The notes: generated by a model from the letters alone, not told the origin. Shown: positions 32,666 to 41,805, counted from the stretch's first letter. The stretch: DNA of 64,000 nucleotides from RGIG1681 sp964646345 (GCA_964646345.1 CAZYDU010000001.1:124001-188000); one strand, 5' to 3'. A program made the numbers and translations.

Positions 32666-33184
32666 TTATTTTTTTTCTTTGCCAAACATTTGTTCTTTTG
32701 CCATTTCATATTCTTCTTCGGAAATAATATTTTTATCTCTAAAGTTTTTAAGTTTCTCTAATTTTTCCAATTTTTCTTCTTCAGATTCTTCATGAACTTC
32801 CATTCTTTTCGCATCAGCTACTGTATTTTCTTCACCAACATTTTGTTCCGTTTTTTCGTTTTCTCCAGATTTAGACACTTCTGTCACTCTTGTATACTGA
32901 AATCCATCAACTTTAACATTATTTCCATAAATCCCAAAATACGAAATTATTGATAGAAGTCCAAATGGAAAGCAAAAGATTGAAACAAACACTGTATAAA
33001 ATTTCATTGTTTTTTTATCTACCCCATAATTATCCAACATATGGTCAGCCTTGTAATTAAATTTTTTTCCAGCTGAAAAACAATAGATACCTATCGGTAT
33101 AAAAATCAATGAGAAAATATATAATGCTCCAAATACAAAACAAAAGAATGAAACTATATTTAATAAGACTTTATTTTTCTTCAT
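32666..33184 (-). CDS. Membrane protein with C-terminal SHOCT domain
   Basis: A 172-residue protein. Two hydrophobic segments (about residues 8-35 and 62-85) are followed by a long acidic linker and a C-terminal SHOCT-type motif, EKLEKLKNFRDKNIISEEEYEMAKEQM, a short helical oligomerisation element common in Firmicute membrane proteins. Function unknown. It starts 2 bp after the plsY stop and ends at the terminator, so it belongs to the der-plsY transcript, in the place where gpsA is often found in other species. It shows no similarity to GpsA. Confidence 0.7.
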   Translation of the reverse strand: MKKNKVLLNIVSFFCFVFGALYIFSLIFIPIGIYCFSAGKKFNYKADHMLDNYGVDKKTMKFYTVFVSIFCFPFGLLSIISYFGIYGNNVKVDGFQYTRVTEVSKSGENEKTEQNVGEENTVADAKRMEVHEESEEEKLEKLEKLKNFRDKNIISEEEYEMAKEQMFGKEKK

Positions 33185-33186
33185 GA

Positions 33187-33846
33187 CTACCCCTTTAATT
33201 TTGATGATTTTAATTTTTTCTTAGTCTTTTTTATTATACTTGCTTTATTTTCCTTTCCAAGTAGTAATCTTTCAATGTTTTTTCTATGAGCATACCATGT
33301 AAACAAAAACAAGAAGAACAATATTAAACATACAATTTGTCTTTCAGTTTCCGGCAACACAGATTTCATTCTAATCCCTTCAATAACCGTTAAAGATGTC
33401 ATCAATAAAAAACTCACAACCGCACCATACTCAAAGATAAGCCAAATCACAGCACCAACCAATAAACATATAACAGTTGCTAATGGGTTCGCAGCAAGAA
33501 ACATTCCCATAGTGCTTGACACTCCCTTGCCACCTTTAAATCCATAAACAACCGGAAACATATGACCAAGTATGCTCGAAATTCCCGCAACATAAAGCAT
33601 AACATAGCTCTTATCAAAAACATAAAAACATACAAGTGCTGGAATATACGCTTTTAACATATCTAAAAGTAAATTCAAAGCACCATACTTAAATCCAAAA
33701 TTTCTTAAAGTATTAGTCATTCCTGGATTTCCGCTACCAAGTTTTGTTATATCTTGATTTTTACTACGTGAGATAATTCGTGCAAAAGAAATATTACCGC
33801 AAAAATACGAAACAACGATTGCAATTACAACTTGCCACCAAATCAT
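33187..33846 (-). CDS. plsY: Glycerol-3-phosphate acyltransferase PlsY
   Basis: PlsY is the integral membrane enzyme that transfers the acyl group from acyl-phosphate (made by PlsX, 6215-7240) to glycerol-3-phosphate. The 219-residue protein shows KLGSGNPGMTNTLRNFG, the three-motif core's first part, GFKGGKGVSSTMG, and several membrane helices with a basic tail. GGAG precedes the start. It follows der by 10 bp on the same strand, as in many Firmicutes. Confidence 0.95.
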   Translation of the reverse strand: MIWWQVVIAIVVSYFCGNISFARIISRSKNQDITKLGSGNPGMTNTLRNFGFKYGALNLLLDMLKAYIPALVCFYVFDKSYVMLYVAGISSILGHMFPVVYGFKGGKGVSSTMGMFLAANPLATVICLLVGAVIWLIFEYGAVVSFLLMTSLTVIEGIRMKSVLPETERQIVCLILFFLFLFTWYAHRKNIERLLLGKENKASIIKKTKKKLKSSKLKG

Positions 33847-33856
33847 AAATATCTCC

Positions 33857-35182
33857 TTATAAATCTTCTTCTTTTTTGCATTTCATAGTAATTCTAATAG
33901 GTACACCTTCAAAATCAAATGTCTTCCTGATATTATTTTCAATATATCTTAAATAATTATTCTCCATTAAATTAATATCATTCACAAACAAGACAAATGT
34001 TGGTGGATTAATTCCACTTTGAGTTGCATAAAAAATACGAAGTTTCTTTCCTTTTTTATAAGCCGGACTATTTAACAAATAAGCATCTTGCAACACATCA
34101 TTCAAATCACCAGAACTAACCTTTCTATGAGCATTCTCTAAAACTTTTTCAACCATTGGCATAAGTTTTTCAGTACGTTTTCCAGTTAATGCTGATAAGT
34201 AAACCGATTTAAAATAAGACATAAATGCAAATTCTTGAGATAATTTTTCATCAAATTTATGCATTGTATTGGTATCTTTCTCAACCAAATCCCACTTGTT
34301 AAGTATTAAAATAGATGGCTTGTTTTCTTCATTAATAAAAGAAGCTATTTTTAAATCTTGGTCCGATATTTCTTCAGTTACGTCCATAACAAGCAAAACA
34401 ATATCGGCATTTCGAATTGAATCAAGTGAACGAATAATTGAATATCTTTCAACAGTTCCATCTTCAATTTTACTTTTTCTACGCATACCAGCCGTGTCTA
34501 TAAATTCATACTTTGCACCATTATATTTAAAAGGAATGTTAACAGAATCTCTAGTTGTTCCAGCAATATTAGAAACAATAACACGTTCTTCTCCAACCAT
34601 TCTGTTAATCAAACTAGACTTTCCAGCATTAGGTTTACCAACGATTGCAATTTTAACAATATCTTCTTGGATTTCTTGTTTGCTGTCTTTTGGGAAAAAT
34701 GTTACAACTTTATCCAAAAGGTCTCCAATACCCTTGCCATGCAAACTTGAAATAAGCATTGGTTCGCCAAGCCCTAACTCATAATATTCATAAGCAATAG
34801 ATTCATCATAATTATCTATTTTATTAACCGCAAGAACAATATCTTTCTTCGATTTTCTTAGAACTTCAACAACATCTCTATCACTACTTGTTAGCCCAGC
34901 TTTTCCATCAACAACAAAAACAATAACATCAGCCATTTCAATCGCAAGTTTCGCTTGTTTTACAATATTAACCGAGATTTCATCTTGACTATCAAAATCC
35001 AAACCACCTGTATCTACCAACACAAAATTATTATCAAGCCAATTCGCACGATAAAAAATCCTGTCACGTGTAACTCCAGGTTCATCATTAACTATAGAAA
35101 TACGTTTTCCAACGATACGATTAAATAATGTGGATTTACCAACATTTGGTCTTCCAACAATAGCAACTAGCGATTCTCTCAT
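33857..35182 (-). CDS. der: Ribosome-associated GTPase Der (EngA)
   Basis: Der has two tandem GTPase domains and assists 50S subunit assembly. The 441-residue protein has first-domain motifs GRPNVGKSTLFNRI (residue 10), DTGGLD and NKID, and second-domain motifs GKPNAGKSSLINRM (about residue 182), DTAGMRRKSKI and NKWDLVEKD. A KH-like C-terminal domain ends VPIRITMKCKK. AAGGAG is close to the start at 35182. It heads the der-plsY-SHOCT transcript. Confidence 0.97.
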   Translation of the reverse strand: MRESLVAIVGRPNVGKSTLFNRIVGKRISIVNDEPGVTRDRIFYRANWLDNNFVLVDTGGLDFDSQDEISVNIVKQAKLAIEMADVIVFVVDGKAGLTSSDRDVVEVLRKSKKDIVLAVNKIDNYDESIAYEYYELGLGEPMLISSLHGKGIGDLLDKVVTFFPKDSKQEIQEDIVKIAIVGKPNAGKSSLINRMVGEERVIVSNIAGTTRDSVNIPFKYNGAKYEFIDTAGMRRKSKIEDGTVERYSIIRSLDSIRNADIVLLVMDVTEEISDQDLKIASFINEENKPSILILNKWDLVEKDTNTMHKFDEKLSQEFAFMSYFKSVYLSALTGKRTEKLMPMVEKVLENAHRKVSSGDLNDVLQDAYLLNSPAYKKGKKLRIFYATQSGINPPTFVLFVNDINLMENNYLRYIENNIRKTFDFEGVPIRITMKCKKEEDL

Positions 35183-35261
35183 AATAACTCCTTAATTTAA
35201 CAATCTCATTATACTAAAATATCCAAAATTAAGCAATACATTTTTAGGCTTTTATTTCACA

Positions 35262-35300
35262 CAAAAAACCTAGACGCTTCAAAAAATTACCTAGGTTTTA
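35262..35300 (-). terminator. Terminator of spoIIP
   Basis: AAACCTAG (35266-35273) and CTAGGTTT (35291-35298) form the stem. The complement of an A run gives T on the minus strand. It lies between spoIIP and der. Confidence 0.85.
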
Positions 35301-35344
35301 TTTAAAAAATTTTTATATAACTTTAAATCATGTTCAAACTTTAT

Positions 35345-36520
35345 CTATTCATTTCTCTTGCGTTTACCAAAAAGACCCGCAAACATCTCCGAGAAAAACC
35401 TTCCAACTTTATATCTTGCTTTTTTAGAAAAAATCAATACTAAAGTAAGCATAAGCAAACATACACCAACAACCGACAGCACTACGATTAGTGTTTCATT
35501 TGAATTAACTTTACCACTACTAGACAATCCAGTTGCAATACCTTCAATTACATTTTCTTCGCCATCAGATGAAATTAACGAAACATCATTTAGAGATTTT
35601 TCGCTAGCCTGTTCACTCCCATACAAAACAACATCTAAAGTTTTAGCCAAGTATTCAGTTGAAGCTATTACTAAATCTTTTTCAATATTTTCACAACCCA
35701 TTTCAAAAAGCATGGCACGACTAGATAATTGTTGATTGTAATTTCCTTTACCAATATAAATATCTTTTATCAGTCCTGCATAAACTGAATCAGCATAAGA
35801 TTTAATAGCATATGCAAAATTTTTATTTTCTTCGTAATTGGCACTAGCTTTACCAACAACCATACGAATAGAACTCATCTGTTTTCCCTTTACTTTGGTT
35901 AAATAATAATCTCTTTTAGTTGAATCTCTATGAATATCAAAAATTGCCTGAGCACCACTATTCAAAAGAGCAGAAGCTGTAACTTGACTTCGAGTATAAG
36001 CACCAGAGTTATGTGGCAAATGCAAATCTTCCCTATAAATAACATCAATGCCTAATTTTTCAAGATTTGAAACCAAAGCACCGCCCACATCATGAATCCC
36101 GCCTTTTCCATAAACAGAATCAACACCATCAGGTGTATAATAACTTTCATCATTATGTGTATGATATACTCCAACAATCTTTTGACTTTCAGCCTTCGCT
36201 ACTTTTTTATTCAAAGAACTATTTGAAGGTAAAACTTTATATTCTGGAAGTATTTCATTACGAATAAATTTTGCTTTCGCTTGTCTTTTCTCATTATCAA
36301 CAGATGTAATTTCATATAATTTATTATCACTTGACAAATAATTATCCCCCTCACTAACATCATCACCTTTCAAAAGCAAAACATTATTATCTTCATCATA
36401 AATTGTAAAATATGCTTTTTGCTCCTTAGTTGCACCAGCAATTACAGTAGAAGGAAAAGAAATAAAAAGAGAAATCATAATAAAGAAACTTATATAAATA
36501 TAACAACTAAACTTTTTCAT
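35345..36520 (-). CDS. spoIIP: Stage II sporulation protein P
   Basis: SpoIIP is a peptidoglycan amidase/endopeptidase that, with SpoIID and SpoIIM, thins the septum during engulfment. The 391-residue protein has an N-terminal signal anchor, then VGVYHTHNDESYYTPDG (the zinc-ligand H-T-H-x-x-E), GGIHDVGGALVSNLEKLGIDVIY, and IFDIHRDSTKRDYY. A second hydrophobic segment near the C-terminus (LIVVLSVVGVCLLMLTLVLIF) precedes a basic tail; this C-terminal membrane segment is not typical of all SpoIIP. The ATG at 36520 has AAGGGG nine bases upstream; another ATG two codons earlier is possible. It overlaps the DUF1614-like gene by 14 bp, so the two are translated together. Confidence 0.92.
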   Translation of the reverse strand: MKKFSCYIYISFFIMISLFISFPSTVIAGATKEQKAYFTIYDEDNNVLLLKGDDVSEGDNYLSSDNKLYEITSVDNEKRQAKAKFIRNEILPEYKVLPSNSSLNKKVAKAESQKIVGVYHTHNDESYYTPDGVDSVYGKGGIHDVGGALVSNLEKLGIDVIYREDLHLPHNSGAYTRSQVTASALLNSGAQAIFDIHRDSTKRDYYLTKVKGKQMSSIRMVVGKASANYEENKNFAYAIKSYADSVYAGLIKDIYIGKGNYNQQLSSRAMLFEMGCENIEKDLVIASTEYLAKTLDVVLYGSEQASEKSLNDVSLISSDGEENVIEGIATGLSSSGKVNSNETLIVVLSVVGVCLLMLTLVLIFSKKARYKVGRFFSEMFAGLFGKRKRNE

Positions 36521-37307
36521 CAACATTTTCCCCTTTTACTATTTTCTTATTATTTTGTTCTACTTTTTCACTTTTTCGTTTATTTTTGACGTGATTTGCG
36601 TTTTTTATTTCTTTAATTCTACCTTCTTCCACGTGTTGTTTTGTTTGCAATTTTCCATTCTTCTCGGAATCGTAAGTGTACGTTTTAAAGTTATAAACTT
36701 TTTCTTCTTTTTTTAATGTAGCACTTTCAATGCATCTGCCAATAAATTCACTAACAGCAACTGAAATTATAATTGCCACAACATAAGTTGAAAAAGCACC
36801 ACCAACACCAAGTCCCAAAATTGATTTTTGATTTATACAAAGATTAATTATCCACTGAATAAGTTCTGCTAAAGTTATTCCAAACAAACAAGAAATGAAA
36901 GCATTCCTTCTACTTCTCCCTAGCACATAAGCCACAATACCAGCAACAACACCGTAAATATACATATTATCTATAATCATTTCTTCGGGGTCAGCAGGCA
37001 AAATCCACTCAATCCCATAAATAATTCCACCAACTATAACCGTACCGATAATAGCTCTCACAATATCTCTTGTTCCACAAGACAATAAAAGATAAATTGA
37101 TAAAGCCAAAGGAATTAAAAAACCACCTATAGAAAAGCAAAAATAATTTCCTATCCAAATTGGCGGTATAATTATTCCAATGCAAATAGCTATTAAAATA
37201 ATTAATGCAGATTTATCAGATAATCTTAAATCATCAAGTATTCTTTGTCCCACACCAAACATCACAAACAAAATCACAATCGAAACAATACACAAACTTA
37301 CCGACAT
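36507..37307 (-). CDS. DUF1614-like polytopic membrane protein
   Basis: A 266-residue protein with about seven membrane segments and a basic cytoplasmic tail of some 65 residues. RILDDLRLSDKSALIILIAICIG followed by FCFSIGGFLIPLALSIYLLL fits my recollection of the DUF1614 family found in Clostridia. No function is known. AGGAGA precedes the start and is part of the hairpin at 37311-37345. The tail contains a copy of the AAAAAACGCAAAT word, coding for IKNANH. It is co-transcribed and overlapped with spoIIP, suggesting a link with engulfment or the cell envelope (inference). Confidence 0.6.
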   Translation of the reverse strand: MSVSLCIVSIVILFVMFGVGQRILDDLRLSDKSALIILIAICIGIIIPPIWIGNYFCFSIGGFLIPLALSIYLLLSCGTRDIVRAIIGTVIVGGIIYGIEWILPADPEEMIIDNMYIYGVVAGIVAYVLGRSRRNAFISCLFGITLAELIQWIINLCINQKSILGLGVGGAFSTYVVAIIISVAVSEFIGRCIESATLKKEEKVYNFKTYTYDSEKNGKLQTKQHVEEGRIKEIKNANHVKNKRKSEKVEQNNKKIVKGENVDEKV

Positions 37308-37310
37308 AAA

Positions 37311-37345
37311 AAATCTCCTTTACACTTAGTATGTAAAAGAGATTT
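37311..37345 (-). terminator. Hairpin that is both a terminator for the upstream gene and holds the next ribosome site
   Basis: On the minus strand AAATCTCTTTTACA (complement of 37332-37345) pairs with TGTAAAGGAGATTT (complement of 37311-37324) with one T-G pair and a seven-base loop. TTTTTT follows. It lies just past the rluA-type gene stop, and its 3' arm contains the AGGAG of the DUF1614-like gene. Confidence 0.75.
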
Positions 37346-37350
37346 ATTTT

Positions 37351-38205
37351 TTATTTAAAATTTTTATAAAAACTTATATCATTTTTATCAATTTCAATTT
37401 TTATATCATTCATATAAAACAAATAATCATCACTTGAAAAATGAAATACCACCTTATAAGCACACAAGCATTGGTGTTTTTTGCCAACCTGCTTATTTAT
37501 AACACTATCGCCATATTTTTCATCTCCCAGAATTGGATAACCTATATGACTTAAATGAGCTCGAATTTGATGAGTCCTTCCAGTCACAAGCTCTACTTCC
37601 AAAATTGAAAATTCATTACCAGCTTTGATTAGCTTGTAATTTGTTTTTATTTCTTCATATCCATCTTGTTTAAAATCACTAACATGAACTAAACTTTTTT
37701 CAGAGTTTTTCTTTAAATAAGCAACAAGTTTTTGTTCTTCTATTTTCGGAACACCAACAACTTCAGCTAAATATAATTTTTCAAAATTTCTTTGCTTTAT
37801 TGCATTGTCCAAAGAATTTTTAGTCTGTTCATTTTTTGCAAAAATTACCAAACCTTCAGTATTTCTATCCAAACGATGAACTGCAAAAATCTCATGATTT
37901 ATATTTTTTTGCACTAATGATTTTAAATCGTCACCCGTGTCATTTAGTGTTTCAATTCCAGATTGTTTACAAACAACCAACAAGTCATCATTTTCAAAAA
38001 TAATCTTTATCTTTTCTTCTGGAAAATATATTTCAACTGTTTCTCCAGCATTAACAATAATATCTTTCGAAACTCTCTTGCCTTGAATTTTTACATCTTT
38101 ATTTCTTATCAATCGCCAAACCAAATTGTATTTAATATTAAAATTTTCATTTAATATTTTTGACAACTTTTGTGATTTCAAATTTTCAAATCTTTTAATT
38201 TCCAT
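37351..38205 (-). CDS. RluA-family pseudouridine synthase
   Basis: A 284-residue pseudouridine synthase. The N-terminal S4 RNA-binding domain runs to about residue 65 (KLSKILNENFNIKYNLVWRL ... VNAGETVEIYF). The catalytic domain has FAVHRLDRNTEGLVIFAK with the essential aspartate, and VELVTGRTHQIRAHLSHIGYPILGDEKYG. The target (23S rRNA or tRNA) cannot be fixed; RluD/RluC-like enzymes have this layout. The frame is open six codons upstream; the ATG at 38205 (MEIKRF) is preferred with GTGGGA upstream. It follows nrdR on the same strand. Confidence 0.92.
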   Translation of the reverse strand: MEIKRFENLKSQKLSKILNENFNIKYNLVWRLIRNKDVKIQGKRVSKDIIVNAGETVEIYFPEEKIKIIFENDDLLVVCKQSGIETLNDTGDDLKSLVQKNINHEIFAVHRLDRNTEGLVIFAKNEQTKNSLDNAIKQRNFEKLYLAEVVGVPKIEEQKLVAYLKKNSEKSLVHVSDFKQDGYEEIKTNYKLIKAGNEFSILEVELVTGRTHQIRAHLSHIGYPILGDEKYGDSVINKQVGKKHQCLCAYKVVFHFSSDDYLFYMNDIKIEIDKNDISFYKNFK

Positions 38206-38234
38206 AAAAATTTCCCACATCAAAAAAAATCCAC

Positions 38235-38768
38235 TTATTTTGCAGATTTTTCATTTTCTGGTTTTTGATTTTTTGATTTTCTAAATTTATTTGCTTCATC
38301 GACATTACCATTACTAAGCATAAGTTCAAATTCATTAACAAAATCAAAGAAAGTTGAAATATCCTTAAATTTTTTATAGACTGATGCAAAACGGATATAT
38401 GACACTTCATCTAATTCCTTAAGACCTTCCATAACATATTCGCCAATGGTTTTTGAAGATATTTCTTCTTCTAACGTACTATAAACTTTCTTATTTATGC
38501 TTGAAACAAGCAAATCAATATCTGCAATAGATACCGGTCTTTTTTCACAAGCCTTCAAAATTCCAGTTCTAACTTTATCCGTTGAATATCTTTCACGATT
38601 GCCATTACTCTTAACAACCATGATTGGAGAAACTTCTATTGTTTCATAGGTATTAAACCTTCTTCCGCAACCCAAACACTCTCTCCTTCTTCTAATTGCA
38701 TTCAATTCTTCACTTGACCTTGAATCTATAACCTTACTTTCTTCTGAGCCACAATAAACACATCTCAT
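38235..38768 (-). CDS. nrdR: Transcriptional repressor NrdR
   Basis: NrdR represses ribonucleotide reductase genes by sensing dATP/ATP. The 177-residue protein opens MRCVYCGSEESKVIDSRSSEE and has the second zinc pair CLGCGRRFNTYE, then an ATP-cone domain with PIMVVKSNGNRERYS and DKVRTGILKACEKRPVS. The C-terminal end is 20-25 residues longer than usual and is lysine- and glutamate-rich. The frame is open nine codons upstream, but TAGGAG fits the start at 38768. nrd genes are not in the window. Confidence 0.96.
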   Translation of the reverse strand: MRCVYCGSEESKVIDSRSSEELNAIRRRRECLGCGRRFNTYETIEVSPIMVVKSNGNRERYSTDKVRTGILKACEKRPVSIADIDLLVSSINKKVYSTLEEEISSKTIGEYVMEGLKELDEVSYIRFASVYKKFKDISTFFDFVNEFELMLSNGNVDEANKFRKSKNQKPENEKSAK

Positions 38769-38816
38769 ACTTTTTCTCCTAATAGTATAATACATGTTTT
38801 TGATTAATTTTGCAAC

Positions 38817-39182
38817 CTATTTATATTTTTTATTTTCTAGTTTACGAAACCTTATAAACGATTCAGATTGACTACTATTTTTCACAGTTAACATTTTATT
38901 TTGGTCATTTTTTTTATCGTTATTTTTTACATACTTTCCATAATATGTATCCGCAATTTCAAAACGAACTAAAATAACATCATCTCCAATTCGCCTAACT
39001 TTTTCAAGCGGAATAAAAACATCTTCATTCTTTTTAAAAATCTTTTTTTCTCCCGGCACAATAAGTCCAGAAACTTTTCCAGATTCACTATTGAAAACTA
39101 CATCAATAATCCTACCCATTTTAGAGCCATCACACAAATTAATTATTTCCTTACTTTTTAACTCATTATACGAAATATCCAT
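38817..39182 (-). CDS. ylmC: PRC-barrel protein of the YlmC/YmxH family
   Basis: A 121-residue protein with a PRC-barrel of the YlmC/YmxH type: YNELKSKEIINLCDGSKMGRI, DVVFNSESGKVSGLIVPG, and DVFIPLEKVRRIGDDVILV. About 40 polar residues follow, more than most family members have. YmxH is upregulated in sporulating cells, and YlmC lies beside sigG in Bacillus, as here. The molecular role is not known. It diverges from sigG. Confidence 0.85.
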   Translation of the reverse strand: MDISYNELKSKEIINLCDGSKMGRIIDVVFNSESGKVSGLIVPGEKKIFKKNEDVFIPLEKVRRIGDDVILVRFEIADTYYGKYVKNNDKKNDQNKMLTVKNSSQSESFIRFRKLENKKYK

Positions 39183-39273
39183 ATTAAATTATATTCAAAA
39201 AGAAAAACTTGTACCACTACATGCATAAAAAATCAGTTAATTGAAAAACTTAAAAATAAATCAAGGAGCAAAA

Positions 39274-40047
39274 ATGGCAAACAAAGTTATAATCTGTGGA
39301 ATTGATACTTCAAGTCTTCCTAGATGCAATAGCGAAACATTAAATAATCTTATGCTAAAAATTAAACAAGGAGACGATGAAGCACGAGACGAATTTATTT
39401 TTTATAATATAAGACTAGTTTTATCTATAGTCCAAAGATTTTCATCAAGCAAAGATAATACCGATGATATTTTTCAAGTTGGAATAATCGGACTTATCAA
39501 ATCCATTGACAATTTTGATATGAATTTAGGTGTTAAATTTTCAACTTATGCCGTTCCAATGATTATTGGAGAAATTCGAAAATATTTAAGAGACTTAAAT
39601 AGTCTAAAAGTAACAAGAAGCACTAGAGACATTGCTTATAAAGCTTTGCAAGCAAAAGAAAAAATTTTAAAAGAAACAAACAAAGATGCTAGCATTAGCG
39701 AAATAGCAAATCAAACCGGAATATCTGAATATAAAATAGCAGATGCAATGAACGCAATAAGCGAACCATTATCATTATATGATACGGTTTTTCATGATAA
39801 TGGAGACACCATGTTAATTATGGACCAAATAAAAGACTCAACAACCGATGAGTCTATTATTGAAAAAACTGTGTTGCGACAAGCCTTAAAAAAATTAGGC
39901 AGACGTGAGCAACAAATTTTATATTTAAGATATTTCGCAGGCAAAACCCAAATGGAGATTTCAGACCAAATAGGAATAAGTCAAGCACAAGTTTCAAGAT
40001 TGGAAAAAGATGCATTAAAAGAAATTAAAGTTAATGTATCTGACTAA
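39274..40047 (+). CDS. sigG: RNA polymerase forespore sigma factor SigG
   Basis: SigmaG drives late forespore genes after engulfment. The 257-residue protein begins MANKVIICGIDTSSLPRC, the SigG hallmark. It has region 2 (NIRLVLSIVQRFSSSKDNTDDIFQVGIIGLIKSIDNFD), region 3, and region 4 (KTQMEISDQIGISQAQVSRLEKDAL). AAGGAG precedes the ATG at 39274; the frame is open 11 codons further up. A GCATA motif at 39223-39227 could be a -35 element for SigmaF/SigmaG, but no -10 is convincing. In Bacillus the order is spoIIGA-sigE-sigG on one strand. Here sigG is on the plus strand and convergent to sigE. One AAAAACGCAAA word begins at its stop codon. Confidence 0.95.
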   Translation: MANKVIICGIDTSSLPRCNSETLNNLMLKIKQGDDEARDEFIFYNIRLVLSIVQRFSSSKDNTDDIFQVGIIGLIKSIDNFDMNLGVKFSTYAVPMIIGEIRKYLRDLNSLKVTRSTRDIAYKALQAKEKILKETNKDASISEIANQTGISEYKIADAMNAISEPLSLYDTVFHDNGDTMLIMDQIKDSTTDESIIEKTVLRQALKKLGRREQQILYLRYFAGKTQMEISDQIGISQAQVSRLEKDALKEIKVNVSD

Positions 40048-40123
40048 AAACGCAAATTATGTCAATTTTTGTTGAATTTTTGATATTTTATCGCATATAT
40101 TCAGTATTTATTCAAAATCAACC

Positions 40124-40816
40124 TTAAGCCAGTTTCATTATTGCAACCTTCATTTTATCTAAAATCTTCTTTTCAATCCTAGAAATATAGCTTTGAGAAA
40201 TATCAAAATAATCGGCAACTTGTTTTTGGGTCATTTCATTTTTTCCACCAAAGCCATATCTCATATACATTATTTCTTTCTCTTTTTGTGATAAATTTTC
40301 CAAAACATAAGTTAGATTTGAAAACTCATCTTGTCTATCTAAATTCTGAGATACTTCATCAGGTTCACTAGAAAGAACATCACTAATACAAAGCTCATTA
40401 CCTTCAGAATCCGTGTTTAATGGTTCATAAAGTGACACTTCTTGTTTTTGTTTTGCAACCTTTCTCAAATGCATTAGGATTTCATTTTCAATACATCTTG
40501 AAGCATAGGTTGCAAGTTTTATATTTTTAGAATTATCAAAAGATTCAACAGCTTTAATTAAACCTATAGTTCCTATGCTTATCAAATCTTCAATAGGCAC
40601 ATTTGTGTTATCAAATTTTTGAGCCGTGTAAACAACTAATCTCAAATTTCTTTCAATTAATTGATTTCTAGCTTCATCAGACCCAACTTTCATTTTGTCT
40701 GTCATTTCTTTTTCATCTATACTTGACAACTTTTCGGGTAAAATTTCTCCTGCACTTGCAATGTAAAAAATTTGATTAGCTGGTTTTTTTATTAACTTTT
40801 TAAAAAACTTAAACAT
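40124..40816 (-). CDS. sigE: RNA polymerase mother-cell sigma factor SigE (pro-form)
   Basis: SigmaE is the first mother-cell sigma factor, made as an inactive precursor and cut by SpoIIGA. The 230-residue protein has a basic, amphipathic pro-sequence (MFKFFKKLIKKPANQIFYIA). Region 2 follows (ERNLRLVVYTAQKFDNTNVPIEDLISIGTIGLIKAVESFD), then region 3 and region 4 (EMTQKQVADYFDISQSYISRIEKKIL). GGGGGA precedes the ATG at 40816; the frame stays open 12 codons upstream into spoIIGA. It is co-transcribed with spoIIGA, 8 bp away. Confidence 0.96.
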   Translation of the reverse strand: MFKFFKKLIKKPANQIFYIASAGEILPEKLSSIDEKEMTDKMKVGSDEARNQLIERNLRLVVYTAQKFDNTNVPIEDLISIGTIGLIKAVESFDNSKNIKLATYASRCIENEILMHLRKVAKQKQEVSLYEPLNTDSEGNELCISDVLSSEPDEVSQNLDRQDEFSNLTYVLENLSQKEKEIMYMRYGFGGKNEMTQKQVADYFDISQSYISRIEKKILDKMKVAIMKLA

Positions 40817-40824
40817 AATCCCCC

Positions 40825-41643
40825 TTATATAAAATCTCGCCAAAGCAGACAATCATATTTTCCATTTTCAAATTTCTTATCAACCACACCAACAACACAA
40901 TCCGCAACAATCCATTCATTTTCAATTTTAACTTTTACATTTATATTTTCTAAAATTGGAATAGCGAAAGTTGAAGATGAAATTGTCTCGCAATTTAATT
41001 TGTGACTATTTTCGTCTATCATTTTTTTGTAATCATTTTTAGAAACAAGTTTTGTTATTGTTTGCAACGAAATCACAAGAACTGGTTTATTGGTTTTTGT
41101 ATCAATCAATGAATTTCCACTGTCGACAAGACCATAAACATTAATATGTTTGTTTTCAATCGTTAATGACACTTCTATTAAATTTCGATTGAAATTTGTA
41201 TTTTTTGATATAATTCTCGTTAATTTAAAAACAGCAAAAATATAACAAATTATTCCAATTTCGAGCAAATATTGTCGATTCTTTGGAAAATTTCGCATTA
41301 ATTTAATTTCATAAATGTTCTCTATCCACTTAATTAAAAACCAAGCAAAACCACCAACTGAAAACAAAAGTACATATTCTAAAAATAAAAATTTAATAAG
41401 CTTTTTAAATCTAAAGGAATCAGTTAAGAAAATTACCGTTATTAATTTTGCAAATATTTTTATTAAAATCTCTACACAAAAATTAAGTTCCAAAAATAAA
41501 CATAAAACATTAGCCGATACTTTCGGAATCTGCAAAAATAGCACGTAAATGAATTTATATTTTATTTTAAAAAACTTCAAAACAATAAAATCACAAATCA
41601 GTTCCACCAAAAAAGCAATCACAATAAAATTAATTTTTTCCAT
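40825..41643 (-). CDS. spoIIGA: Sporulation sigma-E factor-processing peptidase SpoIIGA
   Basis: SpoIIGA is the membrane-embedded aspartic protease that cleaves pro-SigmaE. The 272-residue protein has about five N-terminal membrane helices (residues 5-155), then a soluble half-pepsin-like domain with the catalytic aspartate in VYGLVDSGNSLIDTKTN (about residue 183). ETISSSTFAIPILENINVKV follows. It ends KYDCLLWRDFI, near the C-terminal LL-P type end of the family. It lies between ftsZ and sigE, as in Bacillus. No convincing Spo0A box was seen in the 173 bp upstream. Confidence 0.93.
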   Translation of the reverse strand: MEKINFIVIAFLVELICDFIVLKFFKIKYKFIYVLFLQIPKVSANVLCLFLELNFCVEILIKIFAKLITVIFLTDSFRFKKLIKFLFLEYVLLFSVGGFAWFLIKWIENIYEIKLMRNFPKNRQYLLEIGIICYIFAVFKLTRIISKNTNFNRNLIEVSLTIENKHINVYGLVDSGNSLIDTKTNKPVLVISLQTITKLVSKNDYKKMIDENSHKLNCETISSSTFAIPILENINVKVKIENEWIVADCVVGVVDKKFENGKYDCLLWRDFI

Positions 41644-41769
41644 GCCTTAATTATAAAAAAAATTGTTTACTCGTTATAGAAATAAAATGGAATATAAGTG
41701 GTTTTTTAGTCCAATTTTATAACAAGTTGTTTTATTATAAAAGTCTATTATAGTAGCAAAATTTTTACA

Positions 41770-41805
41770 TAAAAAAACAATGACCTTTTTCAGCTATTGT
41801 TTTTT
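41770..41805 (-). terminator. Terminator of ftsA-ftsZ
   Basis: AAAACAAT (41774-41781) and ATTGTTTT (41796-41803) form the stem; T follows on the minus strand. It lies 12 bp after the ftsZ stop and separates the division genes from spoIIGA. Confidence 0.82.
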
